Source: Fidelibacterota bacterium (GTDB lineage Bacteria > Fidelibacterota > Fidelibacteria > Fidelibacterales > Fidelibacteraceae). From it: DNA of 8,297 nt. Positions 1-6,875 of this stretch are shown here, piece after piece. The stretch is taken from assembly GCA_023134755.1 (NCBI GenBank), contig JAGLUM010000245.1:1-8297 (forward strand). The letters are read 5' to 3'. Position numbers and translations under genes: made by a program. Under the pieces are notes generated by a model. That model was not told where the DNA came from. It worked only from the letters and a program-made list of their open reading frames with translations, and searched no databases. Numbering within the stretch: position 1 is the stretch's first letter; every line of letters starts with the position of its first letter.

Positions 1-78
1 CCTGAGTTCTCCAATGCTTCGGGGCGGGGTGACGTATTGATGGAAATTTTTGTCTTTCAATAATTAATTCATTTCATT

Positions 79-107
79 TTGCATTTTATTTTTATCTTAT
101 TTATATT
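79..107 (+). promoter_or_regulatory. Putative sigma-70-type promoter of the winged-helix gene
   Basis: A TTGCAT hexamer (79-84) is followed after exactly 17 nt by TATATT (102-107), in a strongly AT-rich stretch between about 41 and 150. The -10 differs from consensus at one base; the -35 keeps only the TTG. The expected transcript start would leave a leader of roughly 35-40 nt before the ATG at 152. AT-rich DNA produces such matches by chance, so this is moderate evidence only. Confidence 0.35.
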
Positions 108-151
108 CCACCAGTACTAATCAACAACCCATATATTTAAAGGAGAAAACC

Positions 152-343
152 ATGAATATTGGTAACATAGCAGGTAAAATTTGGAAAACATTAAATAAAA
201 ACGGCGCAATGTCAATTAACGCGCTGATAAAAGAAACAAAAATAAAAAATAATGAGATCATGTTTGGTCTTGGATGGCTAATGCGTGAAGATAAACTGAC
301 AGTGACTAAATCCGCTAACGTCACAAAATACGGCTTAAAATAA
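152..343 (+). CDS. Small winged helix-turn-helix protein, DUF2582-like
   Basis: This 63-residue protein has the pattern of the short stand-alone winged-helix family DUF2582: an N-terminal segment with GKIWKTLNKNG (8-18), a helix-turn-helix core around residues 19-45 (SINALIKETKIKNNEIMFGLGWL), and a short wing ending in TKYGLK. Proteins of this type are usually 60-80 residues, so it looks complete. It probably binds nucleic acid, but no ligand or target can be read from the sequence. The start is well supported by AGGAG at 141-145, six nt before the ATG. It has its own promoter-like signal upstream and is separated from nth by 84 nt, so it is probably a separate transcription unit. The family assignment is from memory of the pattern. 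Confidence 0.8.
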   Translation: MNIGNIAGKIWKTLNKNGAMSINALIKETKIKNNEIMFGLGWLMREDKLTVTKSANVTKYGLK

Positions 344-404
344 TTTCCTATATACTGACATATTTCAGCTAAAATATGCCGAAAAAATAATTGTGCATTT
401 CCCG

Positions 405-425
405 CGATAAGGTTTTAACTTATCG
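405..425 (+). promoter_or_regulatory. Hairpin immediately upstream of the nth start codon
   Basis: CGATAAG (405-411) and CTTATCG (419-425) form a perfect 7-bp stem with a 7-nt loop that ends two nt before the nth ATG. There is no U-tract after it, so it is not a classical intrinsic terminator. The only purine-rich Shine-Dalgarno-like bases (AAGG, 409-412) lie partly in this stem and are 15 nt from the start. The fold could influence nth translation, or it could be chance. Confidence 0.3.
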
Positions 426-427
426 TA

Positions 428-1072
428 ATGGAAACACTTGCACAAAAAAAAGCCCGCACACAGCACATCATTGGTGAATTGGAAAAAATGTACCCCGCTG
501 TGCGTTGTGGACTGGAACATCTGGATGCATATCAATTATTGGTGGCAACCATTTTGTCCGCGCAATGTACAGATAAACGGGTTAATATGGTTACACCGGC
601 TCTTTTCCGGCATTTTTCTACTATTTATGATATGGCGAAAGCAGATCACGATGATGTGATCCGGAACATCCGATCCACCGGATTTTATAACAATAAATCC
701 AAAAATATTATTGCTTGCTGCCGGGAAATTGTCAGCCGTTTTAACGGTCAGGTGCCGGATACTCTTGAAGCTTTAATTAGTTTACCCGGCGTTGGACGCA
801 AGACCGCAAATGTTATTTTAAATCAAATTTATCATGTTCCCGCAATTGTTGTGGATACCCATGTCGGGCGTATTTCCCGGCATTTGGGTTTAACCCGGCA
901 CCATGATGCAACAAAAGTTGAATTTGATCTGCAGAAAATATTGCCTAAAAAAATATGGATTGTCTGGAACCATCAGCTTATAGAGCATGGCCGTAATATC
1001 TGTGTCTCCCGACGGCCGAAATGTGACCAATGTCAATTGCGGGCACTCTGTCCGGGGCCTTATGAAAAATAA
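428..1072 (+). CDS. nth: Endonuclease III, base-excision-repair DNA glycosylase/AP lyase
   Basis: This enzyme removes oxidised pyrimidines from DNA and cleaves the abasic site by beta-elimination. The 214-residue length matches the family (E. coli Nth has 211). The N-terminal region has the family signature LLVATILSAQCTD (37-49). The helix-hairpin-helix motif is LPGVGRKTA (119-127), with the expected catalytic lysine at 125, and VDTHVGR (142-148) supplies the catalytic aspartate at 143. Four C-terminal cysteines (192, 199, 202, 208) have the exact C-X6-C-X2-C-X5-C spacing of the 4Fe-4S cluster. The ATG at 428 is the only reasonable start because a stop lies in frame at 416-418; no strong Shine-Dalgarno sequence precedes it. 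The 3' end overlaps the next gene by 11 nt, indicating co-transcription. Confidence 0.97.
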   Translation: METLAQKKARTQHIIGELEKMYPAVRCGLEHLDAYQLLVATILSAQCTDKRVNMVTPALFRHFSTIYDMAKADHDDVIRNIRSTGFYNNKSKNIIACCREIVSRFNGQVPDTLEALISLPGVGRKTANVILNQIYHVPAIVVDTHVGRISRHLGLTRHHDATKVEFDLQKILPKKIWIVWNHQLIEHGRNICVSRRPKCDQCQLRALCPGPYEK

Positions 1073-1997
1073 ATTCCTTATTATGTTCTTCGCTTTTTCC
1101 TTCCTGCTTTCCCCGAAAGTGGGATTTGCATCTGCCGCAATGCAGCTGAGCGTGGGCAATATCAGTGTTTATTACGCGGAACAGGATAAGCATATTGCAG
1201 AACTTGCCGCAAAAACCGTAAACCGGCAACAGCAGCATTTATACGAGCAATACGCTCTGGAACAGAATCCAATGATTATATACATTGCGCAGAATGCATC
1301 TCAATATCGGCAATATTCCGGATCTTCTTCCCCGCTGTGGAGTATGGGACTTGCATCCAACGACCGGATGCTGGTAAAAAGTCCTTCCTTCAGCCATCAG
1401 ACTCTGACAGCATTTCGCAAAACCCTGATACATGAGACAGTACATCTTGCCGTGACCTCTTATGATCTTCCCGTATGGTTTAATGAAGGATTGGCTCAGT
1501 ACGAGGCTGGCCAATTCAGCATCACTCAAAAAACCCTACTTAGCCGGGCGGCTTGGTCCGATAGATTTATTCCCTTTCGCGATATTGAATATCTTATACA
1601 AATGCCGGCCGCAAAAGCAAAACTGGCCTATGCGCAGAGTGTGGCTGCCGTGGATTATATGATTGACTATTTTGGCGTGGAATTAGTTGCAAAATTACTT
1701 TACTTAATCAAAAAATATGAGCATTTTTCAACTGGTTTCCGGAATGCATTCTTGATGAGTCCTGAAGCTTTTGAGAAAAAATGGCAAGAGAACAGTAAAA
1801 AACACTATCGTATATATCTGCTGCTGGATACAGGCAGCATTTTTTGGATTCCCCTCACCGTTTTATTTGTTCTTGGATATGTGTTAACGAGGTATCGCAG
1901 AAAAAAATTATTAAAAAGATGGGAACAAGAAGAGCGGGAAAACAACTTACTCTCTAACAAAGGAGACATCATTGTTAAGAACGATGTTGACATATAA
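1062..1997 (+). CDS. Membrane-anchored HExxH metallopeptidase, peptidase MA-like (gluzincin)
   Basis: This 311-residue protein has a hydrophobic signal sequence (about 4-22, possible cleavage after the ASA near residue 25). The zinc-binding motif HETVH is at 124-128 and the downstream glutamate in WFNEGLAQYEAG is at 142, the arrangement of peptidase MA-like gluzincin domains. A transmembrane segment (about 258-277) is followed by a very basic stretch (RYRRKKLLKRW), so the catalytic domain should face the periplasm with a short cytoplasmic tail. The frame is open further upstream to 987, but those codons lie within nth. The ATG at 1062 places the signal peptide at the N-terminus and overlaps the nth end by 11 nt, typical of coupled genes. 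All catalytic residues are present; the substrate is unknown. Its coupling to an outer-membrane protein gene suggests an envelope role, which is inference. Confidence 0.82.
   Translation: MKNKFLIMFFAFSFLLSPKVGFASAAMQLSVGNISVYYAEQDKHIAELAAKTVNRQQQHLYEQYALEQNPMIIYIAQNASQYRQYSGSSSPLWSMGLASNDRMLVKSPSFSHQTLTAFRKTLIHETVHLAVTSYDLPVWFNEGLAQYEAGQFSITQKTLLSRAAWSDRFIPFRDIEYLIQMPAAKAKLAYAQSVAAVDYMIDYFGVELVAKLLYLIKKYEHFSTGFRNAFLMSPEAFEKKWQENSKKHYRIYLLLDTGSIFWIPLTVLFVLGYVLTRYRRKKLLKRWEQEERENNLLSNKGDIIVKNDVDI
1961..1974 (+). promoter_or_regulatory. Shine-Dalgarno site supporting a TTG start
   Basis: AGGAG at 1961-1965 is six nt from TTG at 1972-1974 but 18 nt from the first in-frame ATG at 1984. The spacing favours TTG as the initiation codon of the PorQ-like gene. 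The site lies within the last codons of the peptidase gene, which suggests translational coupling. Confidence 0.65.
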
Positions 1998-2943
1998 AAT
2001 CACGGTGTTGTGTATTGTGCTTCTCTTTGCCGCTGTGCCGCTGTCGGCAACTCTGCCCACTCAAACCACAAATTTTGCTTCACCTGCTTATTGGGGAATG
2101 GCGCATTCCGGAGGAGCGATAGCGGATATTACCAATGCGTATTGGCTTAACCCCGCTTTATGTCAGTATGATGCCCCCTATTCTATTAGTCTGAATGAAG
2201 CCTTTCTGCCCGGAATGGACATTTATATTTCCGAATTATCCGGACATTACCGTGTTCGCCCCTCACATGTGCTCAGTAGCGGATTTAACTTTGAAAATTA
2301 CGGCAATTTTGAAGCCCGGGACATAGAAGGTACTTTACAGGGAGAATTTACAGCCTCCCAATATCAGTATTTTTTCGGTTATGCTTATCAGGTTTCCCCT
2401 CATTTTGCTGCCGGAATGCAAATGGTACTTCATGGAAACCGGATTGCCGAATCACGGGAAACCCGTGCTTTTTTGCGCTACGGATTCAGCTATACCTTTG
2501 GAAAACGAGATAATATGCTGGCTTTTAGCGGAATAACAAACGGACTTGATAACCGCTGGCGCGCATCGATTTCACATGAGCTGGAATACCTCCCGTTGCG
2601 TTTGAATATCGACTTTCGCTGGTACGGTGATGACTGGGATCCTGCATCGTTTCGCAATAGTGAAACAGATGCATTTGAATTTGATACCGCCGCGCGGTAT
2701 TTCGCTGAGAAACTGACATTCGGCACCTATATTCTGGCCGGACCGAATCTACGGATTATGGCTGGACTGGATCTTGCCCGCCTGAATCTTCAAAGCAATT
2801 CTTTTGGTTTCAGTACCATTATTAGCGGACTGGCATTCGGCGGTCAATACCGCGTAAAACAAATAGAAATTAATCTGGGTTTGTATCACTACGCTAATCT
2901 GACCACGATGACCGCGCTGGGAATTTCTTATATCGGGAAGTAA
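1972..2943 (+). CDS. PorQ/PorV-like outer-membrane beta-barrel protein
   Basis: This 323-residue protein begins with a signal peptide (hydrophobic 9-22, likely cleavage after LSA near residue 26). The mature part alternates polar and aromatic residues as in an outer-membrane barrel. The early segment with AITNA-like and LNPAL residues (around 50-63) resembles the start of PorV/PorQ family barrels. The stretch YGNFEARD (110-117) followed by GEFTASQYQYFFGYAY (124-139) resembles the corresponding region of type IX secretion protein PorQ. No other type IX component is visible here, so a secretion role is not shown and a general outer-membrane protein is equally possible. The chosen start is TTG because of its ideally spaced AGGAG; ATG at 1984 is the alternative and would shorten the protein by four residues. 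The gene overlaps the peptidase gene by 26 nt. Confidence 0.72.
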   Translation: MLRTMLTYKITVLCIVLLFAAVPLSATLPTQTTNFASPAYWGMAHSGGAIADITNAYWLNPALCQYDAPYSISLNEAFLPGMDIYISELSGHYRVRPSHVLSSGFNFENYGNFEARDIEGTLQGEFTASQYQYFFGYAYQVSPHFAAGMQMVLHGNRIAESRETRAFLRYGFSYTFGKRDNMLAFSGITNGLDNRWRASISHELEYLPLRLNIDFRWYGDDWDPASFRNSETDAFEFDTAARYFAEKLTFGTYILAGPNLRIMAGLDLARLNLQSNSFGFSTIISGLAFGGQYRVKQIEINLGLYHYANLTTMTALGISYIGK

Positions 2944-2954
2944 AAATTTATTTT

Positions 2955-2970
2955 ATGCAGTAATGTGCAT
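2955..2970. repeat. Short inverted repeat in the convergent intergenic gap
   Basis: ATGCA (2955-2959) and TGCAT (2966-2970) can form a 5-bp stem with a 6-nt loop. On the minus strand it is followed by an AT-rich run ending in TTTTT (2943-2947), so it might assist termination after tadA. The stem is short and AT-rich, so this is weak. Confidence 0.25.
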
Positions 2971-2991
2971 AGACAAGGCAATGCCTTGTCT
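2971..2991. terminator. Strong palindrome between convergent genes: likely bidirectional terminator or REP-like element
   Basis: AGACAAGGCA (2971-2980) and TGCCTTGTCT (2982-2991) are perfect 10-nt inverted arms around one central base. As RNA this gives an 8-bp stem with a 5-nt loop on either strand. It is placed between the stops of the PorQ-like gene (2943) and tadA (2998), where a two-way terminator is expected. There is no U-run directly after it on the plus strand, so it is not textbook. The palindrome also resembles dispersed REP-like repeats; copy number cannot be judged from one window. Confidence 0.5.
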
Positions 2992-2997
2992 CTACCT

Positions 2998-3465
2998 CTA
3001 ACGCTTTGTCTTGAAAAAATGCTGTAATATTTCCCGGCAGAGTGTTTCATAAACACCGCTAATTATCTTAGTGCGGTGATTTAAACGCGGGTCTTCACAG
3101 AGATGATATAAGGAATCGCAAGCTCCGGCTTTTGGATCTGCCACAGCATACACGCATGTGGGAATTTTTGCCTGAAGAATGGCGCCGGCACACATTGGGC
3201 AGGGTTCCAGCGTTACATATAAGGTGCAGCCTTCCAGCCGTTTTTCAGCAAGATGTTCACAGGCAGCAGTTATAGCTATCATCTCCGCGTGCGCGGTAGG
3301 ATCTTTGAGGGTTTCCACCGAATTATACCCTCTGGCAATAATATTATTGTCTTTTATAATAACCGCACCCACAGGAACTTCATCGCCAGCTAGGGCTTTT
3401 TCAGCTTCTTTATATGCCATTTTCATCCAATATTCGTGGGTAAAAGGATTTATGATATCATTCAT
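2998..3465 (-). CDS. tadA: tRNA-specific adenosine-34 deaminase
   Basis: TadA deaminates adenosine 34 to inosine in the anticodon of tRNA-Arg(ACG), which lets one tRNA read several CGN codons. The 155-residue length is normal for bacterial TadA. The deaminase zinc site is complete: His59 and the proton-shuttling Glu61 in HAEMIAI, and Cys89 and Cys92 in PCPMC. The segment EVPVGAVI (29-36) is the usual first strand of the fold. A general cytidine or guanine deaminase is less likely because of the TadA-like ACDSLYHL region near 114-121. The start is immediately adjacent to the prmC stop with no gap, and GGAGG near 3471-3475 inside the prmC end serves as its ribosome binding site, so it is translationally coupled and is the last gene of the minus-strand cluster. 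Confidence 0.93.
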   Translation of the reverse strand: MNDIINPFTHEYWMKMAYKEAEKALAGDEVPVGAVIIKDNNIIARGYNSVETLKDPTAHAEMIAITAACEHLAEKRLEGCTLYVTLEPCPMCAGAILQAKIPTCVYAVADPKAGACDSLYHLCEDPRLNHRTKIISGVYETLCREILQHFFKTKR

Positions 3466-4449
3466 TTATTTTCCTCCATCCGCCGATAGTTTTTTTCTCA
3501 GCAGTATAACACGGTCATCCTGTTGATAATCCTTGATGATAGTTTGCGAGAAATCTGAAAATATGCTCTTGAGTTCAGCCGTTTGATCATTGCCGCCGTA
3601 TTCGAGCAATGCAACTCCCTCATCTTTCAGCCAGACAGGAAATTGCTTACGAAAAAAGCGGTAAAATGCCAGTCCATCCTGTTTATCGGACAGTGCCATG
3701 CGCGGTTCATAATAAGAAACCGTTTTGTCCAGTGATGCTATTTCATCATCAGCAATATAGGGTGGATTACTTACTATCATATCAAATTCAAATTTTGGCT
3801 GATAGTCCTTGATATCCTGATGAACAACCTGGATGCGTTTATCCAGATTATGAAAATTAATATTTCGTTTTAATACTTCAATGGCATCGGCAGATTTTTC
3901 AAGCGCTGTGATATGTGCCTGCGGAATGTGCAGAGCAAGAGCAATTGCAATACAGCCTGACCCGGAACCGATATCCAGAATACGGATTTGGGGCGCGGGT
4001 ACAAATTCAGAGATCTCTAAATTTTCCTGCGTTTCTTCTGTATGCTTTTCTTCCCTGCTGTCTGTCGCGGAAGCATTCCGGGGGCGTTTTGACTCTGTTA
4101 TTATTTTGGCAAGACGAATACCTTCTTCTACAAGGCGCTCTGTTTCCGGGCGCGGGATCAGTACTTTATCGTTGACTGCAAGCTTGATCCCGTAGAATTC
4201 GCAGGAACCGACAACCTGTTGCACCGGCTGCTTTGCGGCACATTGTTGCAGCATGGGTTTAAATTTACCCAATTCCTTTTCGGACATTACGTGATCAAAT
4301 TGAAGATATAGATCAATGCGGCTGCAGGATAAGGTCTCACACAATAACCATTCAACAACGGTTTTTGGGTCCTCAATATCTTTTTGGGTCAGGTAATTCG
4401 TTGACCAATTAAGAATACTGAGAACAGTCCATGTTGTTGCTGTTGCCAT
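3466..4449 (-). CDS. prmC: Release factor glutamine N5-methyltransferase, with an internal insert
   Basis: PrmC methylates the glutamine of the GGQ motif in release factors 1 and 2 using S-adenosylmethionine, which raises termination efficiency. The N-terminal helical domain (1-85) is followed by the family stretch LIPRPETE (97-104). The SAM-binding motif I is ILDIGSGSGCIAIAL (157-171), and the substrate-glutamine motif NPPY is at 228-231. The protein has 327 residues against about 280 in typical members. Most of the excess is a charged, low-complexity insert (about 117-152, rich in Lys, Glu, Thr, Ser) between the RPETE segment and motif I; it is probably a disordered surface loop. The ATG lies two nt after the prfA stop without a clear Shine-Dalgarno site, so it is probably translated by coupling to prfA, its substrate gene. 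Confidence 0.95.
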   Translation of the reverse strand: MATATTWTVLSILNWSTNYLTQKDIEDPKTVVEWLLCETLSCSRIDLYLQFDHVMSEKELGKFKPMLQQCAAKQPVQQVVGSCEFYGIKLAVNDKVLIPRPETERLVEEGIRLAKIITESKRPRNASATDSREEKHTEETQENLEISEFVPAPQIRILDIGSGSGCIAIALALHIPQAHITALEKSADAIEVLKRNINFHNLDKRIQVVHQDIKDYQPKFEFDMIVSNPPYIADDEIASLDKTVSYYEPRMALSDKQDGLAFYRFFRKQFPVWLKDEGVALLEYGGNDQTAELKSIFSDFSQTIIKDYQQDDRVILLRKKLSADGGK

Positions 4450-4451
4450 GT

Positions 4452-5513
4452 TTAAAGATTTTTTAATTTTTCAATATTATCGGCGAGTTTGAGCTCTTCA
4501 ATCAGTTCAAACAGATCACCATCCATAATTGCCTGAAGAGCGTGGCTGGTATAATTGATCCGGTGATCGGTTAGACGGCTTTGTGGAAAATTGTATGTCC
4601 GGATCTTGGCGCTGCGGTCTCCGGTAGAAACCAGTGAACGTCGCTCGGCTGCTACTTTCGCGTTTTGCTCATTAATGCTGTGCTGCAATAAGCGACTATA
4701 TAAAATTTTGAGTGCTTTTTCTTTGTTTTTGTGCTGGGAGCGTTCATCCTGGCAGGCGACAACAACACCTGAGGGAATATGGGTAATACGGATCGCGGAA
4801 TCGGTTTTATTGACATGCTGTCCACCTGCACCGCTGGCTCTGTATGTATCGATACGCAGATCAGCATCGTTAATTTCGATATCCACCTTTTCGGCTTCCG
4901 GAAGGACTGCTACGGTCGCAGCAGAGGTATGAATACGTCCGGAGCTTTCGGTCGCAGGCACCCGCTGGACCCGGTGTACACCCGATTCATATTTCAATTC
5001 TCCGTAAGCGCCATCTGCTTTGATCTCAAAGGAAATTTCCTTAATACCACCAAGTCCGATAAAACTTGCGCTCAATTCTTCAATTTTCCAGTTTCGGCGT
5101 TCGGCGTAACGAATATACATCCTATACAGGTCATGGGCAAATAATGCGGCTTCATCACCACCGGTACCCGAGCGTATTTCCACAATGGTATTTTTATTGT
5201 CGTTTGGATCCGGAGGAATGAGCAGAAATTTAATATCCTCTTCCATGCGTTCCCGTTCCGCCTTTAGATCATCAAGCTCGCCCTTAACCAGCTCCTTTAA
5301 TTCATCATCGTTGCCACGGAGAACCGTTTCATCATCTTCGATATGCGCAAGTAATGCAGCATATTTATTATATGCTTCAATAATGGGTTCAAGATGTTTG
5401 CGTTCCTGAGACAACTCTTTAAATACTTGTTTATCCTGAAAAGTCGCGGGATTGGAAAGCTTTTCTACGACAGCGTCATAGCGCACTTTTATCTGTTCAA
5501 GTTTTTTTAACAT
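4452..5513 (-). CDS. prfA: Peptide chain release factor 1
   Basis: RF1 recognises UAA and UAG stop codons in the ribosomal A site and triggers peptide release. The protein has 353 residues, close to the E. coli length of 360. The stop-codon reading tripeptide is PAT (186-188), inside GVHRVQRVPATESSGR, which identifies RF1 rather than RF2 (SPF). The catalytic GGQ is at 230-232 within SGAGGQHVNKTDSA. The N-terminal 1-100 is a helical domain rich in Glu and Lys. The upstream membrane-protein gene ends 18 nt before its ATG, and only a weak AGGCAG-like ribosome binding sequence is present. prmC follows after 2 nt, so enzyme and substrate genes are joined. Confidence 0.97.
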   Translation of the reverse strand: MLKKLEQIKVRYDAVVEKLSNPATFQDKQVFKELSQERKHLEPIIEAYNKYAALLAHIEDDETVLRGNDDELKELVKGELDDLKAERERMEEDIKFLLIPPDPNDNKNTIVEIRSGTGGDEAALFAHDLYRMYIRYAERRNWKIEELSASFIGLGGIKEISFEIKADGAYGELKYESGVHRVQRVPATESSGRIHTSAATVAVLPEAEKVDIEINDADLRIDTYRASGAGGQHVNKTDSAIRITHIPSGVVVACQDERSQHKNKEKALKILYSRLLQHSINEQNAKVAAERRSLVSTGDRSAKIRTYNFPQSRLTDHRINYTSHALQAIMDGDLFELIEELKLADNIEKLKNL

Positions 5514-5531
5514 AGCTACTGCCTGTCTCTT

Positions 5532-6500
5532 TTATTCCATTGCTTCCGCAATAAATTTCCCGCCTTTATATTTTTCCCATTCATCGCCAAATCCTGTCTT
5601 CAGCGCAGTAACGGCACATTCTATCATGCTTTCATCCGGTTCACGGGTGGTGATCCGCTGCAGCCACAGACCCGGTTTCGCAATCCAGGAAATAAACCAT
5701 TTATCGAGATTTTTGCTTGAAAATTTTAATACTTCATAGCCTATGCCCATAACAATGGGGATAAAGGGAAGATGGTAAAGCAAGCGGACCTGTATTGTCA
5801 GTGTGATCTGAAAAAAGTGCATAACAAGAGCATCGAGAATAGCGTAGATGATGATGATATTGATCATCGTAATAAACAGGAAACTGGTTCCACATCGCGG
5901 ATGAAAACGGGAATGCTTTTTAATATTATCTACCGTCAATTCTTCACCGGATTCAAAAGCATAAATAGTTTTATGTTCTGCTCCATGATATGCAAACAAG
6001 CGGCGGATATCTTTCATCAGACTAATAATAACGAGATACAGCAAAAAGAAAATAATTCTAAGTACACCCGCGCTCAGATTAAATAATACTGCGGTTTCCC
6101 GCAGGTGAAATATCTTATCGCTCACCCACATCGGCGCAATGATAAAGAGTGCAATTGCCAGGGCAACCGCGAATAACATGCTAAAAGCGCTAGTGATCTT
6201 TGCCCCGAAACTGCTTTGTTTTTTTGCCTCTTCCGGATAGGCGATATCGGCCGAGAAATTCAGTGTCTCCATACCAATTTTCATGGATTCTATCATGGAA
6301 ACCATTCCGCGCATAATAGGCCATGAATAGAATTTTTTCTTTTTTGTCAGCGAGGTAAATTCCTTACGTTCTGTAACGATTTCCCCTTCCGGTGTGCGGA
6401 CTGCTGTTGCGTAGGCCTTGGGGGTTCGCATCATGACCCCTTCCATTACGGCCTGACCGCCTACGAGGATCGTGGTTTTTCCGTCTGTTTTTTTATTCAT
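5532..6500 (-). CDS. DUF1385 integral membrane protein, YqhQ-like
   Basis: This 322-residue protein carries the DUF1385 signatures: GGQAVMEGVMMR (14-25) near the N-terminus, AYHGAEHKTIYAFE (170-183) and HPRCGTSFL (200-208). Hydrophobic segments near 105-123, 143-163, 206-224 and 240-258 predict about four membrane spans in the inner membrane. The biochemical function is not known; the conserved His, Glu and Cys residues could hold a metal, but that is inference. The family is commonly found between rpmE and prfA, as here, which strengthens the call. A weak AAGAAG Shine-Dalgarno-like sequence lies about five nt before the ATG. A terminator separates it from rpmE, so its expression may depend on read-through or an unseen promoter in the roughly 45-nt gap. 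Confidence 0.9.
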   Translation of the reverse strand: MNKKTDGKTTILVGGQAVMEGVMMRTPKAYATAVRTPEGEIVTERKEFTSLTKKKKFYSWPIMRGMVSMIESMKIGMETLNFSADIAYPEEAKKQSSFGAKITSAFSMLFAVALAIALFIIAPMWVSDKIFHLRETAVLFNLSAGVLRIIFFLLYLVIISLMKDIRRLFAYHGAEHKTIYAFESGEELTVDNIKKHSRFHPRCGTSFLFITMINIIIIYAILDALVMHFFQITLTIQVRLLYHLPFIPIVMGIGYEVLKFSSKNLDKWFISWIAKPGLWLQRITTREPDESMIECAVTALKTGFGDEWEKYKGGKFIAEAME

Positions 6501-6545
6501 TATATCTTCTTATTTTATATAGGTTTAAAAACTCTTTTAATAAAC

Positions 6546-6574
6546 AAAAAATCATCCCGGATTTCAGGATGATT
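6546..6574 (-). terminator. Intrinsic terminator after rpmE
   Basis: On the minus strand ATCATCC, a 9-nt loop and GGATGAT (stem arms 6567-6573 and 6551-6557) are followed directly by a run of T (complement of A at 6546-6550). It begins 26 nt downstream of the rpmE stop and ends about 45 nt before the DUF1385 start. The stem is only 7 bp and half AT, so partial read-through into the downstream translation genes is plausible. Confidence 0.7.
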
Positions 6575-6599
6575 AAATATTTTTAACACATTAAAGTAC

Positions 6600-6809
6600 C
6601 TATTTGTCGTTTTTGACACCGTATTTTCTGTTGAATTTTTCAATACGACCTGCTGTATCGAGAAATTTTTGTTTTCCGGTAAAGAAGGGATGGCATGCCG
6701 AACAAATTTCGATCTTGAGATTACCGGCAGTACTGCGTGTTTTAAACTTGTTGCCGCACGCACAGGTTACAGTTACTTCGTCGTATTTTGGATGTATGCC
6801 TTTTTTCAT
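6600..6809 (-). CDS. rpmE: 50S ribosomal protein L31, zinc-binding type
   Basis: L31 sits at the interface of the large and small ribosomal subunits. The 69-residue protein has the standard start [20 protein letters not shown] and the conserved [21 protein letters not shown] region (39-59). The zinc ligands of the type that keeps its cysteines are all present: Cys16, Cys18, Cys36 and Cys39, so this is the C+ form rather than the zinc-independent paralogue. The start is supported by AGGAG at 6816-6820, six nt before the ATG. It is the first gene of the minus-strand translation cluster, driven by the near-consensus promoter at 6847-6875 and followed by its own terminator, which would allow higher expression than the genes behind it. 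Confidence 0.97.
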   Translation of the reverse strand: MKKGIHPKYDEVTVTCACGNKFKTRSTAGNLKIEICSACHPFFTGKQKFLDTAGRIEKFNRKYGVKNDK

Positions 6810-6846
6810 TTTCGACTCCTAGAAAATCAATCGTTTAAAGCCGTGT

Positions 6847-6875
6847 ATTATACAATTACATTTTGGATTAGTCAA
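6847..6875 (-). promoter_or_regulatory. Near-consensus sigma-70 promoter of rpmE
   Basis: Read on the minus strand, TTGACT (6870-6875) is separated by exactly 17 nt from a perfect TATAAT (6847-6852). Eleven of twelve consensus bases match. The predicted start is about 20 nt before the rpmE Shine-Dalgarno site. This is the strongest promoter in the window and fits a highly expressed ribosomal gene. The -35 box contains the stop codon of the upstream four-helix-bundle gene. Confidence 0.85.

Noticed and set aside
1..63. Possible 3' end of an upstream plus-strand gene (open frame from position 1 to the TAA at 61-63; another frame stops at 38-40).
   Set aside because: Only about 20 codons or fewer are visible and none resembles a known C-terminus; the change from GC-rich to AT-rich DNA near 41 is suggestive but not enough.
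359..378. AT-rich inverted repeat (CATATTT / AAATATG) after the winged-helix gene, considered as a terminator.
   Set aside because: The stem is almost all A-T and no T-run follows on the plus strand.
987..1061. Upstream extension of the peptidase reading frame.
   Set aside because: These codons lie inside nth and would put 25 hydrophilic residues before a clear signal peptide; ATG 1062 is the better start.
3179..3526. Open frame of 115 codons opposite tadA.
   Set aside because: It is antisense to tadA, which has complete catalytic motifs; no start signal or family resemblance was seen.
6515..6763. Minus-strand frame of 82 codons overlapping rpmE.
   Set aside because: It overlaps rpmE out of frame and runs through the terminator; rpmE is unambiguous.
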